From contig CM063111.1 of the NCBI GenBank assembly GCA_031841125.1, positions 34,980,955-35,044,954 on the forward strand: 64,000 nucleotides of DNA, in the 5' to 3' direction. Shown here in pieces: positions 21,823 through 33,651 of this stretch; position 1 is the first letter of the stretch, and each line of letters opens with the position of its first letter. The stretch is from Acanthococcus lagerstroemiae (lineage: Eukaryota; Arthropoda; Insecta; Hemiptera; Eriococcidae). The notes beneath the pieces are model-generated. The model saw nothing but the letters and a program-made list of their open reading frames with translations. It was not told the origin of the DNA and did no database searches. The translations under genes and the position numbers were made by a program.

Positions 21823-23555
21823 TTTTCGGATATGGATCAGCAGACGTTACGTTGCATAGTACGATATTGATTATCGATTATTTTACATATTTTGGTTGTT
21901 TCGAGATTGCAGATGAAAGTTGAGAAAAAGAAGACTAACCCACCGAGACAGTATTATACAATACGGAAATAGTGTTAGTAACTAATGTACAATACACTGA
22001 GAAAAGAAAAAAGAAAATGCTAAGGGGGCACAATCTCCTTGAAAAATCTGCAGAGACAAACTGACCGGTGCCCTCTCCCTTGTACTGCCACCTAATGTAT
22101 TCATATATCTGAATACACATGAAATCATTTTGAAAATATTGAGAAAACCGACCTTACGTAAAAAAAAATGAGATTTCGAGAAAAACGCGTTTAAAGATAT
22201 CGGGCGTACGTTCCCGCCTATTTTGTGTCTGTACAAACTCCGATCTCAGAGCTATCTAGCATCACTTTTAAGAAGTAGTAATAAGTCTTATATGAAAGAG
22301 TAACGTAGTTCCAACAAATTTATGTCATAAACCAGAAACTAAATTTTCTGAGGTAAGATCAGTTTTCTAATTCCACATCACCTATAAAGAATTCCAGCGA
22401 AGGTACCGAACCCAATACAAACGAACCAACACACCACGTACATCAGACGTAGACTCTCAGTGCTAGTGCAAAGATGAAAGTAGAGACGCTCAGTTGATGG
22501 CCTTTAATACCGCTGGTATGCAACTACCAATACAACACAATACGTATATTTCATAATACGAATTATGAAGGTAATAATAAGAACCAAACATCAAACGGAT
22601 AAATACAAGCAAGATTCTCGAATACGTAAAAGTAAAGAGCGGGCGGCTGGACATAAAGTCACTGATGCATTCAGAGGTGAATTTCTGGCATAACAAAATG
22701 GCCATTGGATGGCAATGGGTTTGTACAGCCGCGTATGAAAATTATTCGTGCGTGAAGAACGACAACAATTATTCCATATTCATTGGTTTCTTTATAATAT
22801 CTTCTTCCTCTTTTTTTCCTTACTTTCTTCTTTTTGTGGAAGACCGGTGACAAAAAATAATTCGATTCAATGGCGCACCGTTCAAGAAAAGGTCGAAGAA
22901 AAATTGGACGTAAGTCATCAACTAACCGAGGTAAACGTATATTTTCTTCTGAGTATGAGACTAACTCCAGTGATTCGGATAACACGCAAGGACAATTTTT
23001 TCCCCCCAAGTTTTATATTTTACCTAACTACATGAACGCTGAAATATTTTGTGAAAAGACAGGCGCATCCTTTAGGAACCCACGGTACGGCTGAAATTTT
23101 ACTTGCAAATACGCGTACTGAAATATTGGAGATTGAAAATTTAAAAAACAATGGACTTGACCAGCTCTACTCAATTTTCTTGGACCTGACCTTTTTAAAC
23201 GTATTTTTTGGACATGACCTGTTTTATGCTTTTTTGGCTTCCTGAATATCTTTACTGCATAAATAGTCCCGACACTGAAGGATAAAAATATTGTTTTAAA
23301 ATCTTGACATGTTTCAAATAATGAATTCAAAACGATGATGATACAAACTTAAATATAAATGAACAGTAAGGTGGTCCAAAATTAAGGGATTTTTAAAACG
23401 CTCTGCTCCCGGAGGAGTGTATCATACCATAATTGAAACAAAACTTGTGAAGTCTGAAGGGGGAGGGGAGAGGGGAACTTAAAAAACGTATCTCCTACAG
23501 AGACACATAGTGTAACATTTTATATGCTTTCGTACCCTAATACAGAAAAATTTCA
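21823..23555. other. No gene recognised
   Basis: Small frames on both strands. The one at 22870-23094 (+) begins MAHRSRKGRRKIG and contains a good splice-donor sequence GTAAGT within it at 22910, but it has no recognisable domain. A purine/pyrimidine-biased block (22800-22850) explains part of the overlapping minus-strand frame. Confidence 0.35.
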
Positions 23556-23890
23556 TGGAAATTTCTATTAACAACATGGCTGCAGACTGTAGTCGCGTAG
23601 GGCGCGACAAGTGTCAACCACTGAATTCGTATCGGGGGAGCGTGTCAGGGGGAGCGTCACGGCTTTCGCTCACGTATACCCATGGTTAGAAGAAAATGGA
23701 AATGTCAACCACTGAACTGAATTGTCAACCACGAAGAGCAAAAAACTGTAAGGTGAATTGAGCTGGAAATAAGAAGAGAACCCCGATGTCTCTGACGTAA
23801 TGCTCCAAAGGGCGCGGGCTTCGTGTCGGGGTGGCGTGTCGAGGGGGCGTTACGGTTTATGTTCAAGTATACCCAGTAGTATAAGCATAT
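23556..23890. repeat. Repeat R3 fragment plus a GC-rich internal duplication
   Basis: The part 23556-23600 (TTTCATGGAAATTTCTATTAAC, GGCTGCAGACTGTAGTCGCG) matches the arms of the element at 63235-63496. Next to it, CGTATCGGGGGAGCGTGTCAG...GTATACCCA (about 23628-23685) is repeated imperfectly at 23822-23875 as CGTGTCGGGGTGGCGTGTCGAG...GTATACCCA, both downstream of a GTCAACCAC or similar word. Confidence 0.65.
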
Positions 23891-24679
23891 AAAACGCTAA
23901 AATACAGAGGGAGCTCAGACCCCCGACCCCTCTCAACGCATGACTAGATCTTCATTAAAAGGAGGAAAATTCCATAGATAGTATTACTTGCCGTTGATTT
24001 CCCTCAGTTTTAGGACCGCAGTTTGTGGCTTTATTGTACTCCACATCGCTGCATTTCCTCAACGGCTGCGTAAATAACACTCCATCTTCCAAGAAGTTCT
24101 AGTCAAAGACAGTGATCTTCGCAGTATTCTGCTCTGGAGCTCCGGCCCGCAGCTACCGTGCGAGCACTAAGGGCTTAGCCCGCCCTGGCAGAAACGCGAG
24201 CACTACCTTGGAAAATTTGGTCATTTGTACTCATTGAAAGAAATGTTGAACATACTTCAAATTTCATTTTTCCAGAAAAATACAAAATATTTAATTTTAA
24301 TTCAAATTCTAATAATACGAAAACTTGTGAAATTATCAACGAACGATTTGAGTGATAACCAGGAACAAACGATTTCTGAATACATCAAATGAAGACTTGC
24401 AGTTATCTCAGCGCTCAACCTCCTTAATCTCGAAATTTTGACTCTTACACTCTTCACAACCCATGTGCCATGAGCTACAGTGTGTATGTGTTTACATGCT
24501 TCGCGCAGCTGATAAACCGGCGACTCTTCTTCTTTGTACGGGATTGATTTTGTGTGTGGATATGGAAATTCCAAATCCAGCTTTGAGTATGTGGGCCGAT
24601 GCTGTGGAATTTTTTCTCTCTCTTACCGCTGGATGCAACTCATTGCCAAATGGCTCGTTACGATAGCACACAACCCTAA
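23891..24679. other. No gene recognised
   Basis: The segment 24.0-24.2 kb is GC-richer and the rest AT-rich. A 90-codon minus frame at 24302-24574 has no domain. The last 150 bases may already belong to the retrotransposon remnant that follows. Confidence 0.35.
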
Positions 24680-25690
24680 TCTTTCCTGCCTGTGAGTATC
24701 TCTTGAACCCTGCAAACTACACCTCTGTTCCTAAATCCTCACTGCACTTACGTTCACACTTTGAAGGGACACTGTCCCATACCTTTTCCAACAATTCACT
24801 ACCAGCAATCCATATTATCACCCCCATCTCTGGTTGTTGAACCTTCCGCCATGCAATTTCAAACTAACAAAATTCTCTAAAAAAAACTACACCCCCCCCC
24901 AAGTTTATCGAACACATTTGCAAGAGATTCTAGATCGCTTTCCTGACCGTATCCTAGGCTTCACTGATGGTTTTAAAGTACAGCCGACGCACCGCTTACG
25001 CTTACTCCATAGATAGTCTACTACACTCCTTCTCCGACTTAAAAACACAGCTTCCATCTACACACTCGAACTCCATGCTATCCTACAGTGTCTAGTTACG
25101 ATCTCTTTGCCCAAAGACTCACCTACCCCACCCACTATCTGGTCATCTCAGATTCACTTTCCTCCTCAAGGTCTATTTCTGATCGCCTTTCAACGCACGC
25201 TCTCGTCCAACGCATCCGTCTCGTTCTCCATCTCATTTCCTTCACCACCAAGAGCATCTCACTCATCTGGATCCCAAGCCATATTGGTACCCCAGGAAAT
25301 GAGGCAGTTGATCAAGCAGAACAGCAAGCTACACAGCTCCCATATCACTCGTCACCTCCCTATATCAACAGATCTCACTTCTGCCATTCGCCAGACCATT
25401 TTGCGTAAGCGGTTCAAAGAGTGGCGGCATCAAGCCTCTCGGCACAACAAGCTCGCACAAATCAATACGCCTGTCCCTTGGTCAAGTCCCAACGCTCCTC
25501 CTGCCGCGAGGAAGTTATCACCCGCCTAAGGATTGGACATACACGCCTCACACATACGCATCTTCTCACTAACCTTCATCCCCTCAATCCCTCAATTGCC
25601 CACACTGTGAAGATGAAGACCCTCTCACCGTGGACCAACTTTTCTCATGCCTTCCCTCACCTGCCTTCGTAACTCTCATCACGTCCCCCT
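24680..25690 (+). pseudogene. Non-LTR retrotransposon RNase H region (Jockey-like), broken
   Basis: Read across frames: DRFPDRILGFTDGFK (24.92-24.98 kb; first catalytic Asp in FTDG), TLELHAILQCL (about 25060-25090; Glu), HYLVISDSLSSSRSI (25.13-25.17 kb; third Asp), then SLIWIPSHIGTPGNEAVDQA (25.25-25.32 kb; final Asp), the order of a ribonuclease H domain. After it come RKRFKEWRHQ and, in a third frame, EEVITRLRIGHTRLTHTHLL, the arginine-rich tail typical of Jockey-type elements. At least three frameshifts and a short deletion make it non-functional. RNase H removes the RNA template during insertion. Confidence 0.88.
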
Positions 25691-26476
25691 TAAACGAATT
25701 TTGGCTCTCTCCAACTCCCACAAGAACATAAACAATTTCTGCTGCTAGATACCTCTGCGACTTATAGACAACAACCTTTTCCGAGCCCGTAGCCCGAGAG
25801 TGTAGCTCCGTGACTCGATAAAAAAATTAAAAAACTTCCGTGTTCGAAATTTCGATAGCGATTTATAATTTCTACATGCTTGCAACAGTTTTCATTTCCT
25901 GAGATGTGGTACATGCAAATTTTGACCGCGCATTACCAGAAATCGTCTGCGTCCTCAATGAGTTCAAAGGCTAGCTACGAGCCTGCTGGAGCTTTCTAGT
26001 GCCGAGCAACAATCAAGACCCAACTTCCTGATGTCACACATTTACAAGAGATGCTCGCGAACATATACGACAAAAATACCTACCAATAATACTGTCATGC
26101 GTTAAATACAGAGGATGCGACACCAGACTCTGTCGTCTGAATGCAAAAAAAAAAGTTTACATTGGGAAATGGAAGAACGAGAGACGGAAAAGAAAGAAGA
26201 AAAATGAAACTCGGAAAAACCATCTCATGGCTGTTGATCGCGCAATGAGAGAAAGTTTTTTTTTCACATCAAGTAGAAAGTGACAATAGCGGATCAATAA
26301 CAATCAGCGCGACATGATAACGTGTACGATAGACGAACACATAAGTATACACTTTCGATATAATAATACACACTGCACTGGCCAAATTCAACAGGAACAG
26401 TTCTGCTATAAAAGTATTTTCACTCCAATATTGTCATCGAGAGACGCTTGCTGACGAGAAAAGGACGTCTGCTCGC
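25691..26476. other. No gene recognised
   Basis: The start may still hold the 3' UTR of the RNase H element (CGATAAAAAAATTAAAAAA at 25816). The rest is AT-rich. It contains short A runs and no convincing frame. Confidence 0.35.
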
Positions 26477-26520
26477 GTTATGGCCACGAACGAACAAACT
26501 AATTTTCTATTTCGCCAAAA
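26477..26520 (+). repeat. Direct repeat, left copy
   Basis: GTTATGGCCACGAACGAACA at 26477 recurs at 28024, and similarity continues through TTTC(T/C)ATTTCGCCAAA for about 42 bp. The two copies bracket about 1.5 kb containing two retrotransposon fragments. Confidence 0.85.
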
Positions 26521-26619
26521 TTAATTTGCCTATTTTTTTTTTATTACAGCTTTGACTAACAATGTACAATACAATTTCCCCCAAACATTCAGAGCTTTGA
26601 TGTAAATGAGCCACCGTCT

Positions 26620-26885
26620 AGTCTGCCCATTTGAGGGCAAAGCCTCCGACGCGTCTTTCCAGTATTTTTTATTTTGGGCGTTACTGACCCAGTGAGGACC
26701 TACATATCTGTGAATTTCGTCTAGCCATCTTGTATTAGGTCTTCCTCAGTTTTTTTTTATTGCTTCTAGGTATCCATTGGGTAGTCAACAAGCACCATCT
26801 CTCCTGGCTATATGGCCTGCATACTTGAACTTGGATTTCTCGATCTGATACCCAATATCTTGGATTTTGATTTTATTTACAATTG
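26620..26885 (-). mobile_element. Non-LTR retrotransposon C-terminal fragment
   Basis: On the minus strand: IGYQIEKSKFKYAGHIARR, then GRPNTRWLDEIHRYVGP and NKKYWKDASEALPSNGQ, the tail of the reverse transcriptase with stops and frameshifts. It repeats protein positions also covered by the neighbouring fragment at 27299-28015, so the two are separate copies or the result of a duplication. Confidence 0.8.
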
Positions 26886-27298
26886 AGGACCCATATTTCA
26901 AACTGAGCTATTCCCCAAAAAACGATTTTTCGCTTTTTAATAGATTATGAAACCTCATGCATGGCTACACTGATCATCACGTGCCCGAATGTCGTATATC
27001 TACCATAGTTTATATGTTCTAAGCAGTCGAAGTTTGTTTATTAAATAATCGGGTTTCCAAACTAAGCTATTTCCATCATGTTGTGATAAGGTTTGTGTTC
27101 GATTTGCACTAATAAATTTTTTCTAGTCATTTGTGTGCTTATTGTATGGTAGAATATGCCGATAGTTGATTATTTTCAAAATATGACTTAGCATTCTAGA
27201 TATCTACCAAAAAACGTTTTTTCCATTTTTTAAGCTATTCCCATCTTTTCCTCCTTTACTGGGAAATTTCTCCTGACGTGGTACTTTTTTGAAGTTCT
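26886..27298. other. Unclassified spacer between two retrotransposon fragments
   Basis: AT-rich. The phrase AAGCTATTCCC(A)AAAAAACG appears near both ends, in forms such as GAGCTATTCCCCAAAAAACG (26904) and ACCAAAAAACG...AAGCTATTCCC (27205-27242), hinting at a short inserted repeat. No coding content. Confidence 0.4.
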
Positions 27299-28015
27299 TC
27301 ATTTCACAACCTCGTGAGTGACACTTTTACCAGCATTGTAAACCAAGAATCGTGTTTCTATCTCATAACCTAGCTTCCCTCGAACGTTTATTGTGTTTTT
27401 TGAAATTTTTGATTTTTGGGAATAGCTAATTTTATCTTTAATTTTGATTTTCAACACACTTCTCATCATTGAATGCTGAGTTGTTTTTATCCTAAAAACA
27501 CTTGTTTCTTGGTCAATGACCATGCCTGACATTCGTATCCCAATTGGCATTATACACATGTTTAGAACCTTCATTTTTGTGTTTAATTTCATATTGCTTT
27601 TGAGTATGTATTTCTTCGCCCAAAATGCTTTCCAAGAATTAAGATATTCTTGCACTGATTTCCTTCGATGCCCCCCCCCCCTTGAAAGAGATGATTTGTT
27701 CCAGATATCTGTATTCGTCCACTTTGGTTATTACTAGGATGCCTATTTGGATATGATCTGCACGTTTTTCATTGGTCATTATTTTGGTTTTCGACTTGTT
27801 CATGCTTAGCCCCCTTATCGCGCATTCTTGCCTCAGATCATTTCCCATTTTTGCTGGTTCTATTGCATTTTCCCCTATAAGTACGATATCATACGCGAAC
27901 CGCAAATGGTTTAGATTTTTGCTACCCACATTGATGCCCATTTTTACCCGAAAACTTTCCTCTAATATTTCATTACAAATGTTTGGTGAAAGCGGGTCAT
28001 CCTGATTCACCACCC
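27299..28015 (-). pseudogene. Non-LTR reverse transcriptase fragment
   Basis: Minus-strand frame 27639-28034 gives RVVNQDDPLSPNICNEI (motif B region), LNHLRFAYDIVLIGE (motif C with the first Asp replaced: FAYD instead of FADD) and SMNKSKTKIMT, EYRYLEQIISF. A second frame (27299-27655) continues with SWKAFWAKKYILKSNMKLN and MMRSVLKIKIKDK. The altered catalytic motif, a frameshift and missing N-terminus mean a dead copy. A C run at 27671-27681 lies at the frame break. Confidence 0.88.
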
Positions 28016-28023
28016 GCTGTCGA

Positions 28024-28066
28024 GTTATGGCCACGAACGAACAAACCTAGCTTTCCATTTCGCCAA
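28024..28066 (+). repeat. Direct repeat, right copy
   Basis: Partner of 26477-26520, same orientation, differing by a few substitutions and one inserted base after ACGAACAAAC. Confidence 0.85.
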
Positions 28067-28982
28067 ATATTGTTCCAAAGGGTAAAAAAGGGGAAGCCGG
28101 CAGTGGATACGACTTCGCAAGGCAAAAGCAAACCATTTTTCAATTCGATGGAATCGCCCATCATTCTGTTAGAATACTAGGGTTATTCGACCCGAAACGA
28201 AATATTTTGGTAACAGCAAATTTTGAACTCTATCTTTCGATGTTTTATTTCAATTATTCTTGGTGGGGAAGGGGAGTTCTTTTGGGTTACAAAATTACAT
28301 CCGCAAAACATTCCAACCATACAATTCATCAGACAAGAAAACTACCATATTCTGAATGGAAAAAGCATAGGGAGGTGTCCATAGTCTCGTAGATGTTACC
28401 ATCTAGTCTCAATATCTGTTACATAAGTTATTTTTATATTTTTGTTTCAAGTGTTTTTTTGCCCAATAAAGTGGTATTATTATTCAAATTTAAGGAATAC
28501 ATTAAGTAGTTCAATTTACTGTCATTGACTTCACATTTCCAGAAGGATGGCGTAACCTTCTGTTGTCAGGGTTTTCAGTACACTGTCGTGGTCAATCTTT
28601 GAATGGTGCAAAGATACGTACACTGTTCATTTTTCAGCACAATAAATGGCAATACTGGTACAATTTTAATCCCTGAACACGATCCAGATGCCAGATCGTA
28701 GTCATTGGCACCCGTGATAGCACAATTTTCAAAAATTCTCTAAATAAGGAAATTCTTGAAGCTATTTTGTCCATAGTCGTGGATATCATTGCTTTCGCCG
28801 AGGACAAAAGCCGTCCTCTCCCCAAATTTTGATGCTCCAGCTCTGTTAAATTGTTGAATATCCTGTACTACGTATAGACCAAGTATTATGGGGACGGGGG
28901 GGGGGCAGGGAGAACTAAACAAAAAAGAATTTATTTACAACCTTGAATAGGTGTATACCAAGTTTGCGGTGTAAGTCGCCAC
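28067..28982. other. No gene recognised
   Basis: AT-rich, with a G run at 28891-28905. Small frames only. AATAAAGTGG at 28466 is an isolated polyadenylation-like signal. Confidence 0.35.
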
Positions 28983-29391
28983 CTAATCTGCCCACTGTTC
29001 GGCATAGGTTTCTGTCACCTTCCTCCATCTTTCGCACTTCCTCGCTGCGTCTGTGCCCGGCAAGGACCAAGATATCCTAGAATCGTGTCTATCCACCGTG
29101 TCGCTGGGCGACCTCTTTTCCTCTTCTGATATTTCGCGTCCCACATGGTGCAGCGGTAATTCCATTTCTCTGGGTCATCCCTTGCCAAATGGTCAGCGTA
29201 TTTCAGTATCAATTTCTTAATTTTGTACCCTATACTTTTTGCCCCAGCTTTTGCCCTGATAGTTTTTATATCAATCTTATCTTTTAAACTAATGTCCAAA
29301 ATGCTCCTCAACATTGAATTGTATGTGTTTTTTAGACGCTGAATTTGCTTCTGGGTAAACACGGTGAAATCTTATGCCCGCATCCGGGTAA
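28983..29391 (-). mobile_element. Non-LTR retrotransposon C-terminal fragment
   Basis: Minus-strand frames give LKNTYNSMLRSILDISLKDK, KKLILKYADHLARDDPEKW and KRGRPATRWIDTI, then after one frameshift CERWRKVTETYAEQWAD and a stop. This is the same tail as at 6360-6540. The fragment begins abruptly, so it is truncated at its 5' side. Confidence 0.85.
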
Positions 29392-29876
29392 ATCTGGCAA
29401 CTTGATGGTTTCTCACACAAAGTGAAGCCAAGTAGCACGGATCAAGGCTGTAAATAAAATAAAATGAATTATGGGGCGGGGGGGGGGGTCGAACAAACAA
29501 AGAAATGCCAGCTTAATATTCTCAGTTTCTGAAGAATATCCATTAACAGTTGAATACCGGCATTTGTGAAGCAGTTGATGCCATCGGGCCATCGCTGTCG
29601 AGAAATTCGAAAGGATCCTTTCATTTCACAAATTTCAGAACGAAGCTCTGATTTCTGATCAGTAATCACAAAGTTTCACATGAAAAGGGATGGTTATTGC
29701 TGTATGCATAATTTAACTATAACAGCAAAAATACACGAAGGTACACGTGCTCAATATCCCACATCAAATCCTTCATCCAATCATAATCCAACGAATATAC
29801 GAGCAGTGATTCACATGTGCCCCAACCTAGAAACATACGCAGTCGTCGCGGCTGAATTAAAAAAAATGCATCTTAC
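29392..29876. other. Presumed intron of the gene represented by the next exon
   Basis: AT-rich with a G run at 29476-29488. The first six bases beyond the exon (29871-29876 on the minus strand) form the splice donor GTAAGA. No further exon was recognised downstream on the minus strand in this window. Confidence 0.4.
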
Positions 29877-30080
29877 CTGGAAAGGTCGAGAATGATGATA
29901 CTGGGGCGCGGGCGCATGTATCATATTCGCCAGATTCGTCAGCAGATCCAGATCTTCATCAAGAAAATCGGCTTCGATCCCCGGATCCTCCTTGGCCTCT
30001 TCCTCCTTTTCCTCTTTCTCTTCTTTAACGTTGTCGCTATTTGTTTCAGTCTTAACAGACAGCAGTTGCCAAAAGTCGAC
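29877..30080 (-). CDS. Host coding exon, acidic then His-rich; possibly cap'n'collar/Nrf-like
   Basis: The exon is bounded by a textbook acceptor (pyrimidine-rich TTTTCTCCTGTGGTTCAG at 30098-30081) and donor (CAG|GTAAGA). It is 204 nt, exactly 68 codons, phase 0 on both sides. The protein starts VDFWQLLSVKTE, has a Glu/Lys-rich acidic stretch (residues 19-33), then DFLDEDLDLLTNLANMIHAP and ends PQYHHSRPFQ. Base use is clearly richer in GC than its surroundings. The end resembles, from memory, the segment preceding the WQDL-type Neh5-like box in insect CNC transcription factors, but no bZIP or CNC domain is in the window to confirm this. It is a true exon with good confidence; the family is a weak inference. 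Confidence 0.7.
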
Positions 30081-32549
30081 CTGAACCACAGGAGAAAATC
30101 ACGGTCAGCGGGAATGAAATTAATTTTTCTTTCGATTCGGCATGTAGCCGATGCATTCGCGTCCAATCAATTATACCGACAGAGGTCAACGATATGACGA
30201 TGATATGGAGTTCCTGATTTCATGGTTAAATACAGCTGCGACGAACAATACACGTTACAGAGCGAGGACTTTGAAAATGAACTCTCGATATCTGTTTTTG
30301 GTATACGGCGTAATCTTCTATAATTCGTTTAGAGGGGCATGCGATAGAAATGAAGAATTACGAGGATATAACTTTCAGCACTCTATTTTGACTCGCAACT
30401 GCAGAGATACAATGTAATTTGCAAAGGGTGACCCGAAAGAACTTGGACTGGTTCCCCTACGAGGGTGGTAGGCAAACGAACGTGCTGTCAAATAAAGGAA
30501 CCTGTAGTATGGAATTTTCAGAGATTTCAAGGCGCTATCTCATTTCAGTGCGGCGCGAGAGCATTTTCCATGAAACGTGTTAGTTAGACCCATAACATGG
30601 TGGAGCAAAGGCCCCAAAAATGGTCGGACAAATCGGAAAAAATCGTCAGCTTCTTCTTCCTCAAAGTATCGTCCATTCAACACTAAACAAATTTGCATGC
30701 GTCCAACCCACTTATCAAATGTTTATGTTTTCGCGAACTCAGTCTCTCGAATACAGTTCAGCTCAGTCTCGCAAGCTACACAGACACAGTCCAAATTATT
30801 TCGGATCGCCCTTTGTACTTCGAAATGCTGCCACCACACACAAAAGAGTCCACATAAACTTGTTCAAACTTCGAAAAGTCGCTCGAATCCCTCGCGTACT
30901 GACTTTCCACTTTTTTAAAACTTCAGACCGTCTACCTCAAACCTAAATTTCTGATCTTGCGCCAGTAGAGAATTCGAAAGTTTGTCGCCGGTGCCTCCAA
31001 GGTGCCTCCTTCCCTCCAAATTGCCAGAAGAGGCCTTACGCGCGTTAAATGATTACAATATTGTATTTTTACACGAAATACGATCTAATTAATGTCACTA
31101 TTGCATTCTCAATATCTACAACAAATGAATTCCGCCATCACGGAAACACGCTCGGATTCAAACACGTCACAGTCGCCTAATGGGTGCAGCAGCAGAGAAA
31201 CAAACACGTCACGTACCTACGTATAGTACCGAATTACTTGTATAATAAGTTTGACAACTGTCGCCAGATATTCATATACGATACAAAAGAACGACGTAAA
31301 CAGTTTCTCTCGACCAACACGTGTACATGCATTCCAAGGAAAACCAGTAGATACGTCTGATAATACCGCAAAGTAAGAGGAGCCAACCTCAGGGACACAA
31401 TGCACGAGAAAACTGAGAACAGTTTGACTACTGGATGAGAATATACGAACGGGGCCATGGGACAATGGCTCCTCTCAGAGAGGAAAATTTGATTCGCAAA
31501 TGCTATAAGGACAAGATCGATAGTGGATTCAAGGTGAAAAGCTCGACTAGCAAACGGCCTAAAAGGCCGATCATTTATAAAGCAGGTGAGACTTTTCAGC
31601 CGGATCTCGTCCAAAAAAGTCAAACTGTTTGGCTAAAGCAGTAAGTGCAAAAACGTGTCAGCCGATGTTGATCGAACACTGTACGGATAAAGGCCATCAT
31701 TTGTTTCTGGTTCCTAACAATCGGGGCCCCAGCCAGCAAACGTTCCACTAGATGTTGGGTTAGATTCGTAGTACAAGATTAGTTGATCAAGAGGAAACAC
31801 ACTAAATTGAGATAATTCGATAGCAGTTAAATAATTTTTCAGGATTAACGCGAGAAAATGGCCATCTGAAATAATTAAAAACCATAAACATCATTTTACG
31901 CACTGCACTGTCCCACCCCCACGAGGGAATAAATTGAATTGTATGCGATGAATACTGGAAAGCTTCAAATGTTGTCGCTTAGCCGGTGAATCCAGTCAAT
32001 CGGAAAAACTTGACAAGACACCACAGTTAGTAGATCTCTCTCTCTTCATTTCAAACATCAAAACGTAGACTGTCAACACTGAACAATTATAATTCAGAAA
32101 TGCAAACTGTTTTCTTGTTCACTCACTCGATCACTCTGTTGGGATGCCTAACAGCATTTAAACACTGGAGGCGGGAGTAAGAACTATTCAGAGTAAGAAC
32201 TATTCAGTTCTTCATTTAGAATATCAGAATTACCCCCCTCTCTCAATTGCTTCTTAAATTCGCCACTATCTCTATCATTTTCAAATCCGATCCAAAGGAC
32301 CAATAAGGTAAAATTGATAAAAAGTAAAGATATAACTTCAAAATGCAGATGTATTATAAGCATAGCATGGGCATCAGTATCATTTGAATAGTTGGCGGGA
32401 CAAAAAGCCTATCTGAAATTCTCGGCAAATAAAGAGTTTTTGAGGAAGTAGAGTCTACCTCATTTACTGAATCAAACGGTAAAGATCTGGAAATCGTTTC
32501 GGAGCACTAGGTAAGTAATATGGCGTATCCATAGCACGACTGAGCAAAT
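30081..32549. other. Presumed intron, proximal part; no other gene seen
   Basis: Lies between the two minus-strand exons (29877-30080 and 36707-36867). Small frames at 30577-30946 (+) and 31234-31623 (-) are without domains and overlap one another in different frames. From 31.7 kb the DNA is AT-rich. Confidence 0.4.
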
Positions 32550-32870
32550 CACAAAAAAATGATTCAGATCACAGATCTTCGGCAAAAGATGATTCGAATC
32601 ACGGATCGCTGACAGAAAACTGATTAGAATCACAATAAACCAAGGAAAAAACTATTGGGATCACAAACACAAAGGAGCCCACGAAAAATAATTCTAATAA
32701 ATTTTTCGGATCATTTCCATTTAATTATTTTTGGGAGGGGGGGGGGGGCAGAAAAAATTCTAATACATTTCAACCCCACCCCGAAAACGATCCAAAATTT
32801 ATGAATCGGATCATTAAGAATTGATTCGGATCTTGGATAGTCGGATGATCTGGATATGCCTAACCCTGAA
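32550..32870. repeat. Cluster of GATTCGAATCA-like words
   Basis: GATTCAGATCACAGATC, GATTCGAATCACGGATC, GATTAGAATCAC, GGGATCAC, GGATCATT and GATTCGGATC follow each other within 300 bp. Left GGCGTATCCA (32522) and right TGGATATGCC (32851) are near inverted copies and may be the ends of a small DNA element. A related word cluster lies at 56340-56810. A G run at 32737-32749 interrupts it. Confidence 0.55.
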
Positions 32871-32999
32871 ATCTGTATCTGTAGTAACCAGCAACACAAT
32901 ACGATATCGTTTTTTCGCACTCCTTTAAGATTTTACAAATATCAGAAAAACCCTTTTCCCCACCAAACATCCATTTGTGTTTTACCCGTGAATTAGAAG

Positions 33000-33475
33000 C
33001 TTTTAGAAAGTAATACTTGTTTAAGACTCCTGCCGACTTGATTGAGAATCTTTGAGACTCCTCAACACTCTTTTAGACTTGCCTGAAATTATTCAAAACT
33101 TGAAGGAAGCTTTTCTAGTACATTCCAGGCTTGTTTAAGACTCTCTGGAATTCTACAGAACTTTTTTCTAATACGTCAAAACTCCTTTACAATTATTTCG
33201 AACCCGTTTAAGAATGCTTAAGATCGTCTAACTACGTGTAAGTCTTTTTCAGACTCTTCAAGGCATTTCCAAACTTGGGTAAGACCCTCTACAACTTCTT
33301 TCAAGATTCTTTCAGACATGTTCAAAGCATTTTAGGATTCTCCCAGCAGGTTTCAGACTTTGGTTCAAACTATTTTCAATGTTTTCCGAACTCATTCAAG
33401 GCTATTCCAGATTTATTCGACTTTCTGAAACTTTTCCATTTGTTAACCTTAAAAGCTTCGAAGATAGCCTGAAGT
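33000..33475 (-). repeat. Degenerate 10/11-bp phased array (antisense)
   Basis: GTTTAAGACTC, TTTGAGACTCC, TTTTAGACTTG, GTTTAAGACTC, CTTTACAATT, TTTCAGACTTTGG and similar words repeat at about ten-base steps, as in the array at 12005-12640. It ends exactly at the target duplication of the hAT-like element 33476-33651, beyond which the motif reappears in the opposite orientation. Confidence 0.65.
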
Positions 33476-33651
33476 CATGGGCGTAGTTAGAATCCTCTGG
33501 GAGGCGCTAAACCACAAAAAAGAGGGGGACTTTCCGAAACGAAATGAACACTTTAAATTACTCTGCTTAATCACCAAGATTTAAAAAAAAAATGCTGAGG
33601 GCTTTGGGAAGGAGGGCTATAGCCCCCATAATCCCCCTGGTTGCGCCTATG
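33476..33651. mobile_element. hAT-like non-autonomous element inside phased arrays
   Basis: Ends CATGGGCGTAGTTAG and CTGGTTGCGCCTATG are inverted copies. Flanks CCTGAAGT (33468-33475) and TCTGAAGT (33652-33659) match at seven of eight bases. Length 176 bp. Relative of 18179-18428 and 45171-45416: the words GGGGGCTATAGCCC and ATnCCCCCTGGTTGCGCC are shared. Confidence 0.85.

Noticed and set aside
22870..23094. Frame starting MAHRSRKGRRKIG with an internal GTAAGT
   Set aside because: Could be a short first exon, but no acceptor or partner exon was found and the start context is weak.
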